DNA from: Osmia lignaria lignaria
Lineage: Eukaryota; Arthropoda; Insecta; Hymenoptera; Megachilidae
NCBI RefSeq assembly: GCF_051020975.1
Contig: NW_027478161.1
Coordinates: forward strand, 9,424,001-9,488,000
Direction of reading: 5' to 3'
DNA length: 64,000 nt
The position numbers and the translations under genes are program-made. Of this stretch, positions 24,622-37,599 are shown piece after piece (position 1 is the first letter of the stretch; every line of letters begins with the position of its first letter). The notes under the pieces were generated by a model. That model made no database searches. It worked only from the letters and a program-made list of their open reading frames with translations, and was not told where the DNA came from.

Positions 24622-26231
24622 TTGCAGATTTATCTCAAGGGAAGGGGCCTGACGGACATATTTCGAGACATTTCTTCTTCTTGTTGTCCTTCTTCTGCAC
24701 AGCTAAGCTGGAAGTGGCATTTGCAGCTCGCAATAGTGCAGAGTTATCTCAAAGAAGGAGGCCACGGTGTTTCTGTACCTCTATTATGTTGGTGCGGCTT
24801 CGGAACTTTTAAATATCTCGATATATCTCGAAAACTACGCTTCTGATCAAAAAATATCATAGAACATAACATGTAGGAAACATAATTCTCTACAAAAAAC
24901 GTCTCCCAACATTTTGCCATAGCTCGCTTCGTTTCCGAGATATTTGCAGATTCAGCTCAAAGGAACGGGCCTGACTGACATATTTCGAGATATTTCTTCT
25001 TCTTGTTGTTCTTCTTCTGCACAGCTAAGCTGGAAGTGGCATTTACAGCTCGCAATAGTGCGGAGTTATCTCAAAGAAAGGGGCCACGGTGTTTCTGTAT
25101 CTCTATTATGTTGGTGCGGCTTCGGAACTTTTAAATATCTTGATATATCTCGAGAACTACGCATCTGATCAAAAAATATCATAGAACATAAAAAGTAGGC
25201 CACTTAATTCTCTACAAAAAAGGTCTCTTAACATTTTGCCATAGCTCGCTTCGTTTCCGAGATATTTGCATATTTATCTCAAGGGAAGGGGCCTGACGGA
25301 CATATTTCGAGATATTTCTTCTTCTTGTTGTTCTTCTTCTGCACAGCTAAACTGGAAGTGGCATTTCCAGCTCGCAATAGTGCAGAGTTATCTCAAAGAA
25401 AGGGGCCACGGTGTTTCTGTATCTCTATTATGTTGGTGCGGCTTCGGAACTTTTAAATATCTTGATATATCTCGAGAACTACGCATCTGATCAAAAAATA
25501 TCATAGAACATAAAAAGTAGGAAACTTAATTCTCTACAAATAAAGTCTCTTAACATTTTGCCATAGCTCGCTTCGTTTCCGAGATACTTGCAGATTTATC
25601 TCAAGGGAAGGGGCCTGACGGACATATTTCGAGACATTTCTTCTTCTTGTTGTCCTTCTTCTGCACAGCTAAGCTGGAAGTGGCATTTGCAGCTCGCAAT
25701 AGTGCAGAGTTATCTCAAAGAAGGAGGCCACGGTGTTTCTGTACCTCTATTATGTTGGTGCGGCTTCGGAACTTTTAAATATCTCGATATATCTCGAAAA
25801 CTACGCTTCTGATCAAAAAATATCATAGAACATAACTTGTAGGAAACATAATTCTCTACAAAAAACGTCTCTCAACATTTTGCCATAGCTCGCTTCGTTT
25901 CCGAGATATTTGCAGATTCAGCTCAAAGGATCGGGCCTGACGGACATATTTCGAGATATTTCTTCTTCTTGTTGTTCTTCTTCTGCACAGCTAAGCTGGA
26001 AGTGGCATTTACAGCTCGCAATAGTGCGGAGTTATCTCAAAGAAAGGGGCCACGGTGTTTCTGTATCTCTATTATGTTGGTGCGGCTTCGGAACTTTTAA
26101 ATATCTTGATATATCTCGAGAACTACGCATCTGATCAAAAAATATCATAGAACATAAAAAGTAGGAAACTTAATTCTCTACAAATAAAGTCTCTTAACAT
26201 TTTGCCATAGCTCGCTTCGTTTCCGAGATAT
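24622..26231. repeat. 5-monomer tandem duplication, copy 1 (1,610 bp)
   Basis: The order is a TTGTCCTTC/GGAGGCC monomer, an ATTCAGCTC monomer, a TTTGCATATTTATC monomer with AAACTGG/TTCCAGC, a GATACTTGCAG monomer with TTGTCCTTC, and an ATTCAGCTC monomer. All recur in the same order 1,610 bp downstream. Private changes are AACATGTAGG and GTCTCCCAAC near 24,870-24,910 and GGATCGGG at about 25929. Confidence 0.85.
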
Positions 26232-27841
26232 TTGCAGATTTATCTCAAGGGAAGGGGCCTGACGGACATATTTCGAGACATTTCTTCTTCTTGTTGTCCT
26301 TCTTCTGCACAGCTAAGCTGGAAGTGGCATTTGCAGCTCGCAATAGTGCAGAGTTATCTCAAAGAAGGAGGCCACGGTGTTTCTGTACCTCTATTATGTT
26401 GGTGCGGCTTCGGAACTTTTAAATATCTCGATATATCTCGAAAACTACGCTTCTGATCAAAAAATATCATAGAACATAACTTGTAGGAAACATAATTCTC
26501 TACAAAAAACGTCTCTCAACATTTTGCCATAGCTCGCTTCGTTTCCGAGATATTTGCAGATTCAGCTCAAAGGAACGGGCCTGACTGACATATTTCGAGA
26601 TATTTCTTCTTCTTGTTGTTCTTCTTCTGCACAGCTAAGCTGGAAGTGGCATTTACAGCTCGCAATAGTGCGGAGTTATCTCAAAGAAAGGGGCCACGGT
26701 GTTTCTGTATCTCTATTATGTTGGTGCGGCTTCGGAACTTTTAAATATCTTGATATATCTCGAGAACTACGCATCTGATCAAAAAATATCATAGAACATA
26801 AAAAGTAGGCCACTTAATTCTCTACAAAAAAGGTCTCTTAACATTTTGCCATAGCTCGCTTCGTTTCCGAGATATTTGCATATTTATCTCAAGGGAAGGG
26901 GCCTGACGGACATATTTCGAGATATTTCTTCTTCTTGTTGTTCTTCTTCTGCACAGCTAAACTGGAAGTGGCATTTCCAGCTCGCAATAGTGCAGAGTTA
27001 TCTCAAAGAAAGGGGCCACGGTGTTTCTGTATCTCTATTATGTTGGTGCGGCTTCGGAACTTTTAAATATCTTGATATATCTCGAGAACTACGCATCTGA
27101 TCAAAAAATATCATAGAACATAAAAAGTAGGAAACTTAATTCTCTACAAATAAAGTCTCTTAACATTTTGCCATAGCTCGCTTCGTTTCCGAGATACTTG
27201 CAGATTTATCTCAAGGGAAGGGGCCTGACGGACATATTTCGAGACATTTCTTCTTCTTGTTGTCCTTCTTCTGCACAGCTAAGCTGGAAGTGGCATTTGC
27301 AGCTCGCAATAGTGCAGAGTTATCTCAAAGAAGGAGGCCACGGTGTTTCTGTACCTCTATTATATTGGTGCGGCTTCGGAACTTTTAAATATCTCGATAT
27401 ATCTCGAAAACTACGCTTCTGATCAAAAAATATCATAGAACATAACTTGTAGGAAACATAATTCTCTACAAAAAACGTCTCTCAACATTTTGCCATAGCT
27501 CGCTTCGTTTCCGAGATATTTGCAGATTCAGCTCAAAGGAACGGGCCTGACTGACATATTTCGAGATATTTCTTCTTCTTGTTGTTCTTCTTCTGCACAG
27601 CTAAGCTGGAAGTGGCATTTACAGCTCGCAATAGTGCGGAGTTATCTCAAAGAAAGGGGCCACGGTGTTTCTGTATCTCTATTATGTTGGTGCGGCTTCG
27701 GAACTTTTAAATATCTTGATATATCTCGAGAACTACGCATCTGATCAAAAAATATCATAGAACATAAAAAGTAGGCCACTTAATTCTCTACAAAAAAGGT
27801 CTCTTAACATTTTGCCATAGCTCGCTTCGTTTCCGAGATAT
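26232..27841. repeat. 5-monomer tandem duplication, copy 2 (1,610 bp)
   Basis: This repeats 24622-26231, including the TTTGCATATTTATC monomer (26876) and the GATACTTGCAG monomer (27198). The fourth monomer differs by TATATTGGTGCGG at about 27361, shared with 24,1xx. A 3-monomer rhythm of TTGTCCTTC, ATTCAGCTC and AAACTGG monomers also runs across 26232-28805. Confidence 0.85.
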
Positions 27842-28163
27842 TTGCAGATTTATCTCAAGGGAAGGGGCCTGACGGACATATTTCGAGATATTTCTTCTTC
27901 TTGTTGTTCTTCTTCTGCACAGCTAAACTGGAAGTGGCATTTCCAGCTCGCAATAGTGCAGAGTTATCTCAAAGAAAGGGGCCACGGTGTTTCTGTATCT
28001 CTATTATGTTGGTGCGGCTTCGGAACTTTTAAATATCTTGATATATCTCGAGAACTACGCATCTGATCAAAAAATATCATAGAACATAAAAAGTAGGAAA
28101 CTTAATTCTCTACAAATAAAGTCTCTTAACATTTTGCCATAGCTCGCTTCGTTTCCGAGATAT
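27842..28163. repeat. Satellite monomer of the AAACTGG/TTCCAGC subfamily
   Basis: This closes the 3-monomer rhythm before the large duplication. It carries the linked pair AAACTGG and TTCCAGC and is preceded by the GTAGGCCACTT junction. Confidence 0.85.
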
Positions 28164-31100
28164 TTGCAGATTTATCTCAAGGGAAGGGGCCTGACGGACA
28201 TATTTCGAGACATTTCTTATTCTTGTTGTCCTTCTTCTGCACAGCTAAGCTGGAAGTGGCATTTGCAGCTCGCAATAGTGCAGAGTTGTCTCAAAGAAGG
28301 AGGCCACGGTGTTTCTGTACCTCTATTATGTTGGTGCGGCTTCGGAACTTTTAAACATCTCGATATATCTCGAAAACTACGCTTCTGATCAAAAAATATC
28401 ATAGAACATAACTTGTAGGAAACATAATTCTCTACAAAAAACGTCTCTCAACATTTTGCCATAGCTCGCTTCGTTTCCGAGATATTTGCAGATTCAGCTC
28501 AAAGGAACGGGCCTGACGGACATATTTCGAGATATTTCTTCTTCTTCTTGTTCTTCTTCTGCACAGCTAAGCTGGAAGTGGCATTTACAGCTCGCAATAG
28601 TGCGGAGTTATCTCAAAGAAAGGGGCCACGGTGTTTCTGTATCTCTATTATGTTGGTGCGGCTTCGGAACTTTTAAATATCTTGATATATCTCGAGAACT
28701 ACGCATCTGACCAAAAAATATCATAGAACATAAAATAGGCCACTTAATTGTCTACAAAAAAGGTCTCTTAACATTTTGCCATAGCTCGCTTCGTTTCCGA
28801 GATATTTGCAGATTTATCTTAAGGGAAGGGGCCTGACGGACATATTTCGAGATATTTTTTCTTCTTGTTGTTCTTCTTCTGCACAGCTAAACTGGAAGTG
28901 GCATTTCCAGCTCGCAATAGTGCAGAGTTATCTCAAAGAAAGGGGCCACGGTGTTTCTGTATCTCTATTATGTTGGTGCGGCTTCGGAACTTTTAAATAT
29001 CTTGATATATCTCGAGAACTACGCATCTGATCAAAAAATATCATAGAACATAAAAAGTAGGAAACTTAATTCTCTACAAATAAGGTCTCTTAACATTTTG
29101 CCATAGCGCGCTTCGTTTCCGAGATATTTGCAGGTTTATCTCAAGGGAAGGGGCCTGACGGACATATTTCGAGATATTTCTTCTTCTTGTTGTTCTTCTT
29201 CTGCACAGCTAAGCTGGAAGTGGCATTTGCAGCTCGCAATAGTGCAGAGTTATCTCAAAGAAAGGGGCCACGGTGTTTCTGTATCTCTATTATGTTGGTG
29301 CGGCTTCGGAACTTTTAAATATCTTGATATATCTCGAGAACTACGCATCTGATCAAAAAATATCATAGAACATAAAAAGTAGGAAACTTAATTCTCTACA
29401 AATAAAGTCTCTTAACATTTTGCCATAGCTCGCTTCGTTTCCGAGATATATGCAGATTTATCTCAAGGGAAGGGGCCTGACGGACATATTTCGAGATATT
29501 TCTTCTTCTTGTTGTTCTTCTTCTGCACAGCTAAGCTGGAAGTGGCATTTGCAGCTCGCAATAGTGCAGAGTTATCTCAAAGAAGGAGGCCACGGTGTTT
29601 CTGTACCTCTATTATGTTGGTGCGGCTTCGGAACTTTTAAATATCTCGATATATCTCGAAAACTACGCTTCTGATCAAAAAATATCATAGAACATAACTT
29701 GTAGGAAACATAATTCTCTACAAAAAACGTCTCTTAACATTTTGCCATAGCTCGCTTCGTTTCCGAGATATTTGCAGATTCAGCTCAAAGGAACGGGCCT
29801 GACGGACATATTTCGAGATATTTCTTCTTCTTGTTGTTCTTCTTCTGCACAGCTAAGCTGGAAGTGGCATTTACAGCTCGCAATAGTGCGGAGTTATATC
29901 AAAGAAAGGGGCCACGGTGTTTCTGTATCTCTATTATGTTGGTGCGGCTTCGGAACTTTTAAATATCTTGCTATATCTCGAGAACTACGCATCTGATCAA
30001 AAGATATCATAGAACATAAAAAGTAGGAAACTTAATTCTCTACAAAAAAGGTCTCTAACCATTTTGCCATAGCTCGCTTCGTTTCCGAGATATTTGCAGA
30101 TTTATCTCAAGGGAAGGGGCCTGACGGACATATTTCGAGACATTTCTTTTTCTTGTTGTTCTTCTTCTGCACAGCTAAGCTGGAAGTGGCATTTGCAGCT
30201 CGCAATAGTGCAGAGTTATCTCAAAGAAAGGGGCCACGGTGTTTCTGTATCTCTATTATGTTGGTGCGGCTTCGGAACTTTTAAATATCTCGATATATCT
30301 CGAAAACTACGCTTCTGATCAAAAAATATCATAGAACATAACTTGTAGGAAACATAATTCTCTACGAAAAACGTCTCTTAACATTTTGCCATAGCTCGCT
30401 TCGTTTCCGAGATATTTGCAGATTCAGCTCAAAGGAACGGGCCTGACGGACATATTTCGAGATATTTCTTCTTCTTGTTGTTCTTCTTCTGCACAGCTAA
30501 GCTGGAAGTGGCATTTACAGCTCGCAATAGTGCGGAGTTATCTCAAAGAAAGGGGCCACGGTGTTTCTGTATCTCTATTATGTTGGTGCGGCTTCGGAAC
30601 TTTTAAATATCTTGATATATCTCGAGAACTACGCATCTGATCAAAAGATATCATAGAACATAAAAAGTAGGAAACTTAATTCTCTACAAATAAGGTCTCT
30701 TAACATTTTGCCATAGCGCGCTTCGTTTCCGAGATATTTGCAGGTTTATCTCAAGGGAAGGGGCCTGACGGACATATTTCGAGATATTTCTTCTTCTTGT
30801 TGTTCTTCTTCTGCACAGCTAAACTGGAAGTGGCATTTCCAGCTCGCAATAGTGCAGAGTTATCTCAAAGAAAGGGGCCACGGTGTTTCTGTATCTCTAT
30901 TATGTTGGTGCGGCTTCGGAACTTTTAAATATCTTGATATATCTCGAGAACTACGCATCTGATCAAAAAATATGATAGAGCATAAAAAGTAGGAAACTTA
31001 ATTCTCTACAAAAAATGTCTCTTAACATTTTGCCATAGCTCGCTTCGTTTCCGAGATATTTGCAGACTTATCTCAAGGTAAGGGGCCTGACGGACATATT

Positions 31101-32347
31101 TCGAGATATTTCTTCTTCTTGTTGTTCTTCTTCTGCACAGCTAAGCTGGAAGTGGCATTTACAGCTCGCAATAGTGCGGAGTTATCTCAAAGAAAGGGGC
31201 CACGGTGTTTCTGTATCTCTATTATGTTGGTGCGGCTTCGGAACTTTTAAATATCTTGATATATCTCGAGAACTACGCATCTGATCAAAAGATATCATAG
31301 AACATAAAAAGTAGGAAACTTAATTCTCTACAAATAAAGTCTCTTAACATTTTGCCATACCTCGCTTCGTTTCCGAGATATATGCAGATTTATCTCAAGG
31401 GAAGGGGCCTGACGGACATATTTCGAGATATTTCTTCTTCTTGTTGTTCTTCTTCTGCACAGCTAAGCTGGAAGTGGCATTTGCAGCTCGCAATAGTGCA
31501 GAGTTATCTCAAAGAAAGGGGCCACGGTGTTTCTGTATCTCTATTATGTTGGTGCGGCTTCGGAACTTTTAAATATCTTGATATATCTCGAGAACTACGC
31601 ATCTGATCAAAAAATATCATAGAGCATAAAAAGTAGGAAACTTAATTCTCTACAAAAAATGTCTCTTAACATTTTGCCATAGCTCGCTTCGTTTCCGAGA
31701 TATTTGCAGACTTATCTCAAGGTAAGGGGCCTGACGGACATATTTCGAGATATTTCTTCTTCTTGTTGTTCTTCTTCTGCACAGCTAAGCTGGAAGTGGC
31801 ATTTACAGCTCGCAATAGTGCGGAGTTATCTCAAAGAAAGGGGCCACGGTGTTTCTGTATCTCTATTATGTTGGTGCGGCTTCGGAACTTTTAAATATCT
31901 TGATATATCTCGAGAACTACGCATCTGATCAAAGGATATCATAGAACATAAAAAGTAGGAAACTTAATTCTCTACAAATAAGGTCTCTAAACATTTTGCC
32001 ATAGCGCGCTTCGTTTCCGAGATATTTGCAGGTTTATCTCAAGGGAAGGGGCCTGACGGACATATTTCGAGATATTTCTTCTTCTTGTTGTTCTTCTTCT
32101 GCACAGCTAAACTGGAAGTGGCATTTCCAGCTCGCAATAGTGCAGAGTTATCTCAAAGAAAGGGGCCACGGTGTTTCTGTATCTCTATTATGTTGGTGCG
32201 GCTTCGGAACTTTTAAATATCTTGATATATCTCGAGAACTACGCATCTGATCAAAAAATATCATAGAACATAAAAAGTAGGAAACTTAATTCTCTACAAA
32301 TAAAGTCTCTTAACATTTTGCCATAGCTCGCTTCGTTTCCGAGATAT
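28164..32347. repeat. 13-monomer tandem duplication, copy 1 (about 4.18 kb)
   Basis: Rare markers occur in order: CTTATTCTTG with GAGTTGTCTC and AAACATCTCG (28164), CTTCTTCTTCTTG (28486), GTTATATCAAAG with CTTGCTATATC (29772), CTTTTTCTTG (30094), AAGGTAAGG (31060, 31704), CCATACCTCGC (31358) and GATCAAAGGATATC (31925). All recur in copy 2 at offsets of 4,184-4,186 bp, apart from a central stretch at 3,864 bp. This copy contains one monomer (28806, reached through the 2-bp deletion) that copy 2 lacks. Confidence 0.9.
28486..28805. repeat. Short monomer, 320 bp (2-bp deletion), second occurrence
   Basis: At about 28,729-28,740 the sequence reads CATAAAATAGGCCACTT, followed by TTAATTGTCTAC, as in the monomer at 22692. 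The next monomer (28806) shares the GATATTTTTTCTTC variant with 23012. The two regions therefore share a stretch of ancestry 5,794 bp apart. Confidence 0.9.
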
Positions 32348-35300
32348 TTGCAGATTTATCTCAAGGGAAGGGGCCTGACGGACATATTTCGAGACATTTC
32401 TTATTCTTGTTGTCCTTCTTCTGCACAGCTAAGCTGGAAGTGGCATTTGCAGCTCGCAATAGTGCAGAGTTGTCTCAAAGAAGGAGGCCACGGTGTTTCT
32501 GTACCTCTATTATGTTGGTGCGGCTTCGGAACTTTTAAACATCTCGATATATCTCGAAAACTACGCTTCTGATCAAAAAATATCATAGAACATAACTTGT
32601 AGGAAACATAATTCTCTACAAAAAACGTCTCTCAACATTTTGCCATAGCTCGCTTCGTTTCCGAGATATTTGCAGATTCAGCTCAAAGGAACGGGCCTGA
32701 CGGACATATTTCGAGATATTTCTTCTTCTTCTTGTTCTTCTTCTGCACAGCTAAGCTGGAAGTGGCATTTACAGCTCGCAATAGTGCGGAGTTATCTCAA
32801 AGAAAGGGGCCACGGTGTTTCTGTATCTCTATTATGTTGGTGCGGCTTCGGAACTTTTAAATATCTTGATATATCTCGAGAACTACGCATCTGACCAAAA
32901 AATATCATAGAACATAAAAAGTAGGAAACTTAATTCTCTACAAATAAGGTCTCTTAACATTTTGCCATAGCGCGCTTCGTTTCCGAGATATTTGCAGGTT
33001 TATCTCAAGGGAAGGGGCCTGACGGACATATTTCGAGATATTTCTTCTTCTTGTTGTTCTTCTTCTGCACAGCTAAGCTGGAAGTGGCATTTGCAGCTCG
33101 CAATAGTGCAGAGTTATCTCAAACAAAGGGGCCACGGTGTTTCTGTATCTCTATTATGTTGGTGCGGCTTCGGAACTTTTAAATATCTTGATATATCTCG
33201 ACAACTACGCATCTGATCAAAAAATATCATAGAACATAAAAAGTAGGAAACTTAATTCTCTACAAATAAAGTCTCTTAACATTTTGCCATAGCTCGCTTC
33301 GTTTCCGAGATATATGCAGATTTATCTCAAGGGAAGGGGCCTGACGGACATATTTCGAGATATTTCTTCTTCTTGTTGTTCTTCTTCTGCACAGCTAAGC
33401 TGGAAGTGGCATTTGCAGCTCGCAATAGTGCAGAGTTATCTCAAAGAAGGAGGCCACGGTGTTTCTGTACCTCTATTATGTTGGTGCGGCTTCGGAACTT
33501 TTAAATATCTCGATATATCTCGAAAACTACGCTTCTGATCAAAAAATATCATAGAACATAACTTGTAGGAAACATAATTCTCTACAAAAAACGTCTCTTA
33601 ACATTTTGCCATAGCTCGCTTCGTTTCCGAGATATTTGCAGATTCAGCTCAAAGGAACGGGCCTGACGGACATATTTCGAGATATTTCTTCTTCTTGTTG
33701 TTCTTCTTCTGCACAGCTAAGCTGGAAGTGGCATTTACAGCTCGCAATAGTGCGGAGTTATATCAAAGAAAGGGGCCACGGTGTTTCTGTATCTCTATTA
33801 TGTTGGTGCGGCTTCGGAACTTTTAAATATCTTGCTATATCTCGAGAACTTCGCATCTGATCAAAAGATATCATAGAACATAAAAAGTAGGAAACTTAAT
33901 TCTCTACAAATAAGGTCTCTTACCATTTTGCCATAGCGCGCTTCGTTTCCGAGATATTTGCAGGTTTATCTCAAGGGAAGGGGCCTGACGGACATATTTC
34001 GAGATATTTCTTCTTCTTGTTGTTCTTCTTCTGCACAGCTAAGCTGGAAGTGGCATTTGCAGCGCGCAATAGTGCAGAGTTATCTCAAAGAAAGGGGCCA
34101 CGGTGTTTCTGTATCTCTATTATGTTGGTGCGGCTTCGGAACTTTTAAATATCTTGATATATCTCGAGAACTACGCATCTGATCAAAAAATATCATACAA
34201 CATAAGAAGTAGGAAACCTAATTCTCTACAAAAAAGGTCTCTTACCATTTTGCCATAGCTCGCTTCGTTTCCGAGATATTTGCAGATTTATCTCAAGGGA
34301 AGGGGCCTGACGGACATATTTCGAGACATTTCTTTTTCTTGTTGTTCTTCTTCTGCACAGCTAAGCTGGAAGTGGCATTTGCAGCTCGCAATAGTGCAGA
34401 GTTATCTCAAAGAAAGGGGCCACGGTGTTTCTGTATCTCTATTATGTTGGTGCGGCTTCGGAACTTTTAAATATCTCGATATATCTCGAAAACTACGCTT
34501 CTGATCAAAAAATATCATAGAACATAACTTGTAGGAAACATAATTCTCTACGAAAAACGTCTCTTAACATTTTGCCATAGCTCGCTTCGTTTCCGAGATA
34601 TTTGCAGATTCAGCTCAAAGGAACGGGCCTGACGGACATATTTCGAGATATTTCTTCTTCTTGTTGTTCTTCTTCTGCACAGCTAAGCTGGAAGTGGCAT
34701 TTACAGCTCGCAATAGTGCGGAGTTATCTCAAAGAAAGGGGCCACGGTGTTTCTGTATCTCTATTATGTTGGTGCGGCTTCGGAACTTTTAAATATCTTG
34801 ATATATCTCGAGAACTACGCATCTGATCAAAAGATATCATAGAACATAAAAAGTAGGAAACTTAATTCTCTACAAATAAGGTCTCTTAACATTTTGCCAT
34901 AGCGCGCTTAGTTTCCGAGATATTTGCAGGTTTATCTCAAGGGAAGGGGCCTGACGGACATATTTCGAGATATTTCTTCTTCTTGTTGTTCTTCTTCTGC
35001 ACAGCTAAACTGGAAGTGGCATTTCCAGCTCGCAATAGTGCAGAGTTATCTCAAAGAAAGGGGCCACGGTGTTTCTGTATCTCTATTATGTTGGTGCGGC
35101 TTCGGAACTTTTAAATATCTTGATATATCTCGAGAACTACGCATCTGATCAAAAAATATGATAGAGCATAAAAAGTAGGAAACTTAATTCTCTACAAAAA
35201 ATGTCTCTTAACATTTTGCCATAGCTCGCTTCGTTTCCGAGATATTTGCAGACTTATCTCAAGGTAAGGGGCCTGACGGACATATTTCGAGATATTTCTT

Positions 35301-36465
35301 CTTCTTGTTGTTCTTCTTCTGCACAGCTAAGCTGGAAGTGGCATTTACAGCTCGCAATAGTGCGGAGTTATCTCAAAGAAAGGGGCCACGGTGTTTCTGT
35401 ATCTCTATTATGTTGGTGCGGCTTCGGAACTTTTAAATATCTTGATATATCTCGAGAACTACGCATCTGATCAAAAGATATCATAGAACATAAAAAGTAG
35501 GAAACTTAATTCTCTACAAATAAAGTCTCTTAACATTTTGCCATACCTCGCTTCGTTTCCGAGATATATGCAGATTTATCTCAAGGGAAGGGGCCTGACG
35601 GACATATTTCGAGATATTTCTTCTTCTTGTTGTTCTTCTTCTGCACAGCTAAGCTGGAAGTGGCATTTGCAGCTCGCAATAGTGCAGAGTTATCTCAAAG
35701 AAAGGGGCCACGGTGTTTCTGTATCTCTATTATGTTGGTGCGGCTTCGGAACTTTTAAATATCTTGATATATCTCGAGAACTACGCATCTGATCAAAAAA
35801 TATCATAGAGCATAAAAAGTAGGAAACTTAATTCTCTACAAAAAATGTCTCTTAACATTTTGCCATAGCTCGCTTCGTTTCCGAGATATTTGCAGACTTA
35901 TCTCAAGGTAAGGGGCCTGACGGACATATTTCGAGATATTTCTTCTTCTTGTTGTTCTTCTTCTGCACAGCTAAGCTGGAAGTGGCATTTACAGCTCGCA
36001 ATAGTGCGGAGTTATCTCAAAGAAAGGGGCCACGGTGTTTCTGTATCTCTATTATGTTGGTGCGGCTTCGGAACTTTTAAATATCTTGATATATCTCGAG
36101 AACTACGCATCTGATCAAAGGATATCATAGAACATAAAAAGTAGGAAACTTAATTCTCTACAAATAAGGTCTCTAAACATTTTGCCATAGCGCGCTTCGT
36201 TTCCGAGATATTTGCAGGTTTATCTCAAGGGAAGGGGCCTGACGGACATATTTCGAGATATTTCTTCTTCTTGTTGTTCTTCTTCTGCACAGCTAAACTG
36301 GAAGTGGCATTTCCAGCTCGCAATAGTGCAGAGTTATCTCAAAGAAAGGGGCCACGGTGTTTCTGTATCTCTATTATGTTGGTGCGGCTTCGGAACTTTT
36401 AAATATCTTGATATATCTCGAGAACTACGCATCTGATCAAAAAATATCATAGAACATAAAAAGTA
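32348..36465. repeat. 13-monomer tandem duplication, copy 2 (about 4.12 kb matched)
   Basis: Copy 2 carries the same rare markers (32348, 32670, 33636, 34280, 35246, 35890 and the GATCAAAGGATATC junction at about 36112). It lacks the counterpart of monomer 28806 but has an additional CAGGTTT/CAGCGCGC monomer at 33958, preceded by TCTTACCATTTTG. The total monomer number is thus restored to 13. Private changes include CTCAAACAAAGG (about 33119) and CTCGACAACTAC (about 33197). The match ends where GTAGGAAACTT becomes GTAGAAAACTT at about 36,467. Confidence 0.9.
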
Positions 36466-37599
36466 GAAAACTTAATTCTCTACAAATAAAGTCTCTTAAC
36501 ATTTTGCCATACCTCGCTTCGTTTCCGAGATATATGCAGATTTATCTCAAGGGAAGGGGCCTGACGGACATATTTCGAGATATTTCTTCTTCTTGTTGTT
36601 CTTCTTCTGCACAGTTAAGCTGGAAGTGGCATTTGCAGCTCGCAATAGTGCAGAGTTATCTCAAAGAAGGAGGCCACGGTGTTTCTGTACCTCTATTATG
36701 TTGGTGCGGCTTCGGAACTTTTAAATATCTCGATATATCTCGAAAACTACGCTTCTGATCAAAAAATATCATAGAACATAACTTGTAGGAAACATAATTC
36801 TCTACGAAAAACGTCTCTTAACATTTTGCCATAGCTCGCTTCGTTTCCGAGATATTTGCAGATTCAGCTCAAAGGAACGGGCCTGACGGACATATTTCGA
36901 GATATTTCTTCTTCTTGTTGTTCTTCTTCTGCACAGCTAAGCTGGAAGTGGCATTTACAGCTCGCAATAGTGCGGAGTTATCTCAAAGAAAGGGGCCACG
37001 GTGTTTCTGTATCTCTATTACGTTGGTGCGGCTTCGGAACTTTTAAATATCTTGATATATCTCGAGAACTACGCATCTGATCAAAAGATATCATAGAACA
37101 TAAAAAGTAGGAAACTTAATTCTCTACAAATAAGGTCTCTTAACATTTTGCCATAGCGCGCTTCGTTTCCGAGATATTTGCAGGTTTATCTCAAGGGAAG
37201 GGGCCTGACGGACATATTTCGAGATATTTCTTCTTCTTGTTGTTCTTCTTCTGCACAGCTAAGCTGGAAGTGGCATTTGCAGCTCGCAATAGTGCAGAGT
37301 TATCTCAAAGAAAGGGGCCACGGTGTTTCTGTATCTCTATTATGTTGGTGCGGCTTCGGAACTTTTAAATATCTTGATATATCTCGAGAACTACGCATCT
37401 GATCAAAAAATATCATAGAGCATAAAAAGTAGGAAACTTAATTCTCTACAAAAAATGTCTCTTAACATTTTGCCATAGCTCGCTTCGTTTCCGAGATATT
37501 TGCAGACTTATCTCAAGGTAAGGGGCCTGACGGACATATTTCGAGATATTTCTTCTTCTTGTTGTTCTTCTTCTGCACAGCTAAACTGGAAGTGGCATT
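36466..37599. repeat. Bridge monomers between the two large duplications
   Basis: The order is a CCATACCTCGC/GGAGGCC monomer, an ATTCAGCTC monomer with TTACGTTGG (about 37019), a GCAGGTTTATC monomer, and the start of an AAGGTAAGG monomer at 37500. The CCATACCTCGC then GTAGGAAACATAA arrangement is the same as inside the next duplicated block. Confidence 0.75.

Noticed and set aside
28217..28402. Minus-strand open frames of 61-65 codons (also at 32401, 40666, 45496, 51614, 59020, 62240, 63206)
   Set aside because: They are antisense shadows of the satellite that appear when one or two substitutions remove a stop, and they recur only where the block itself is duplicated.
31352..31606. Extended 79-84-codon versions of the same frame, for example from CCATACCTCGC monomers
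   Set aside because: They arise when single substitutions remove an upstream or downstream stop (TAG to TAC, or TGATC to TGGTC). They follow subfamily descent and show no sign of selection.
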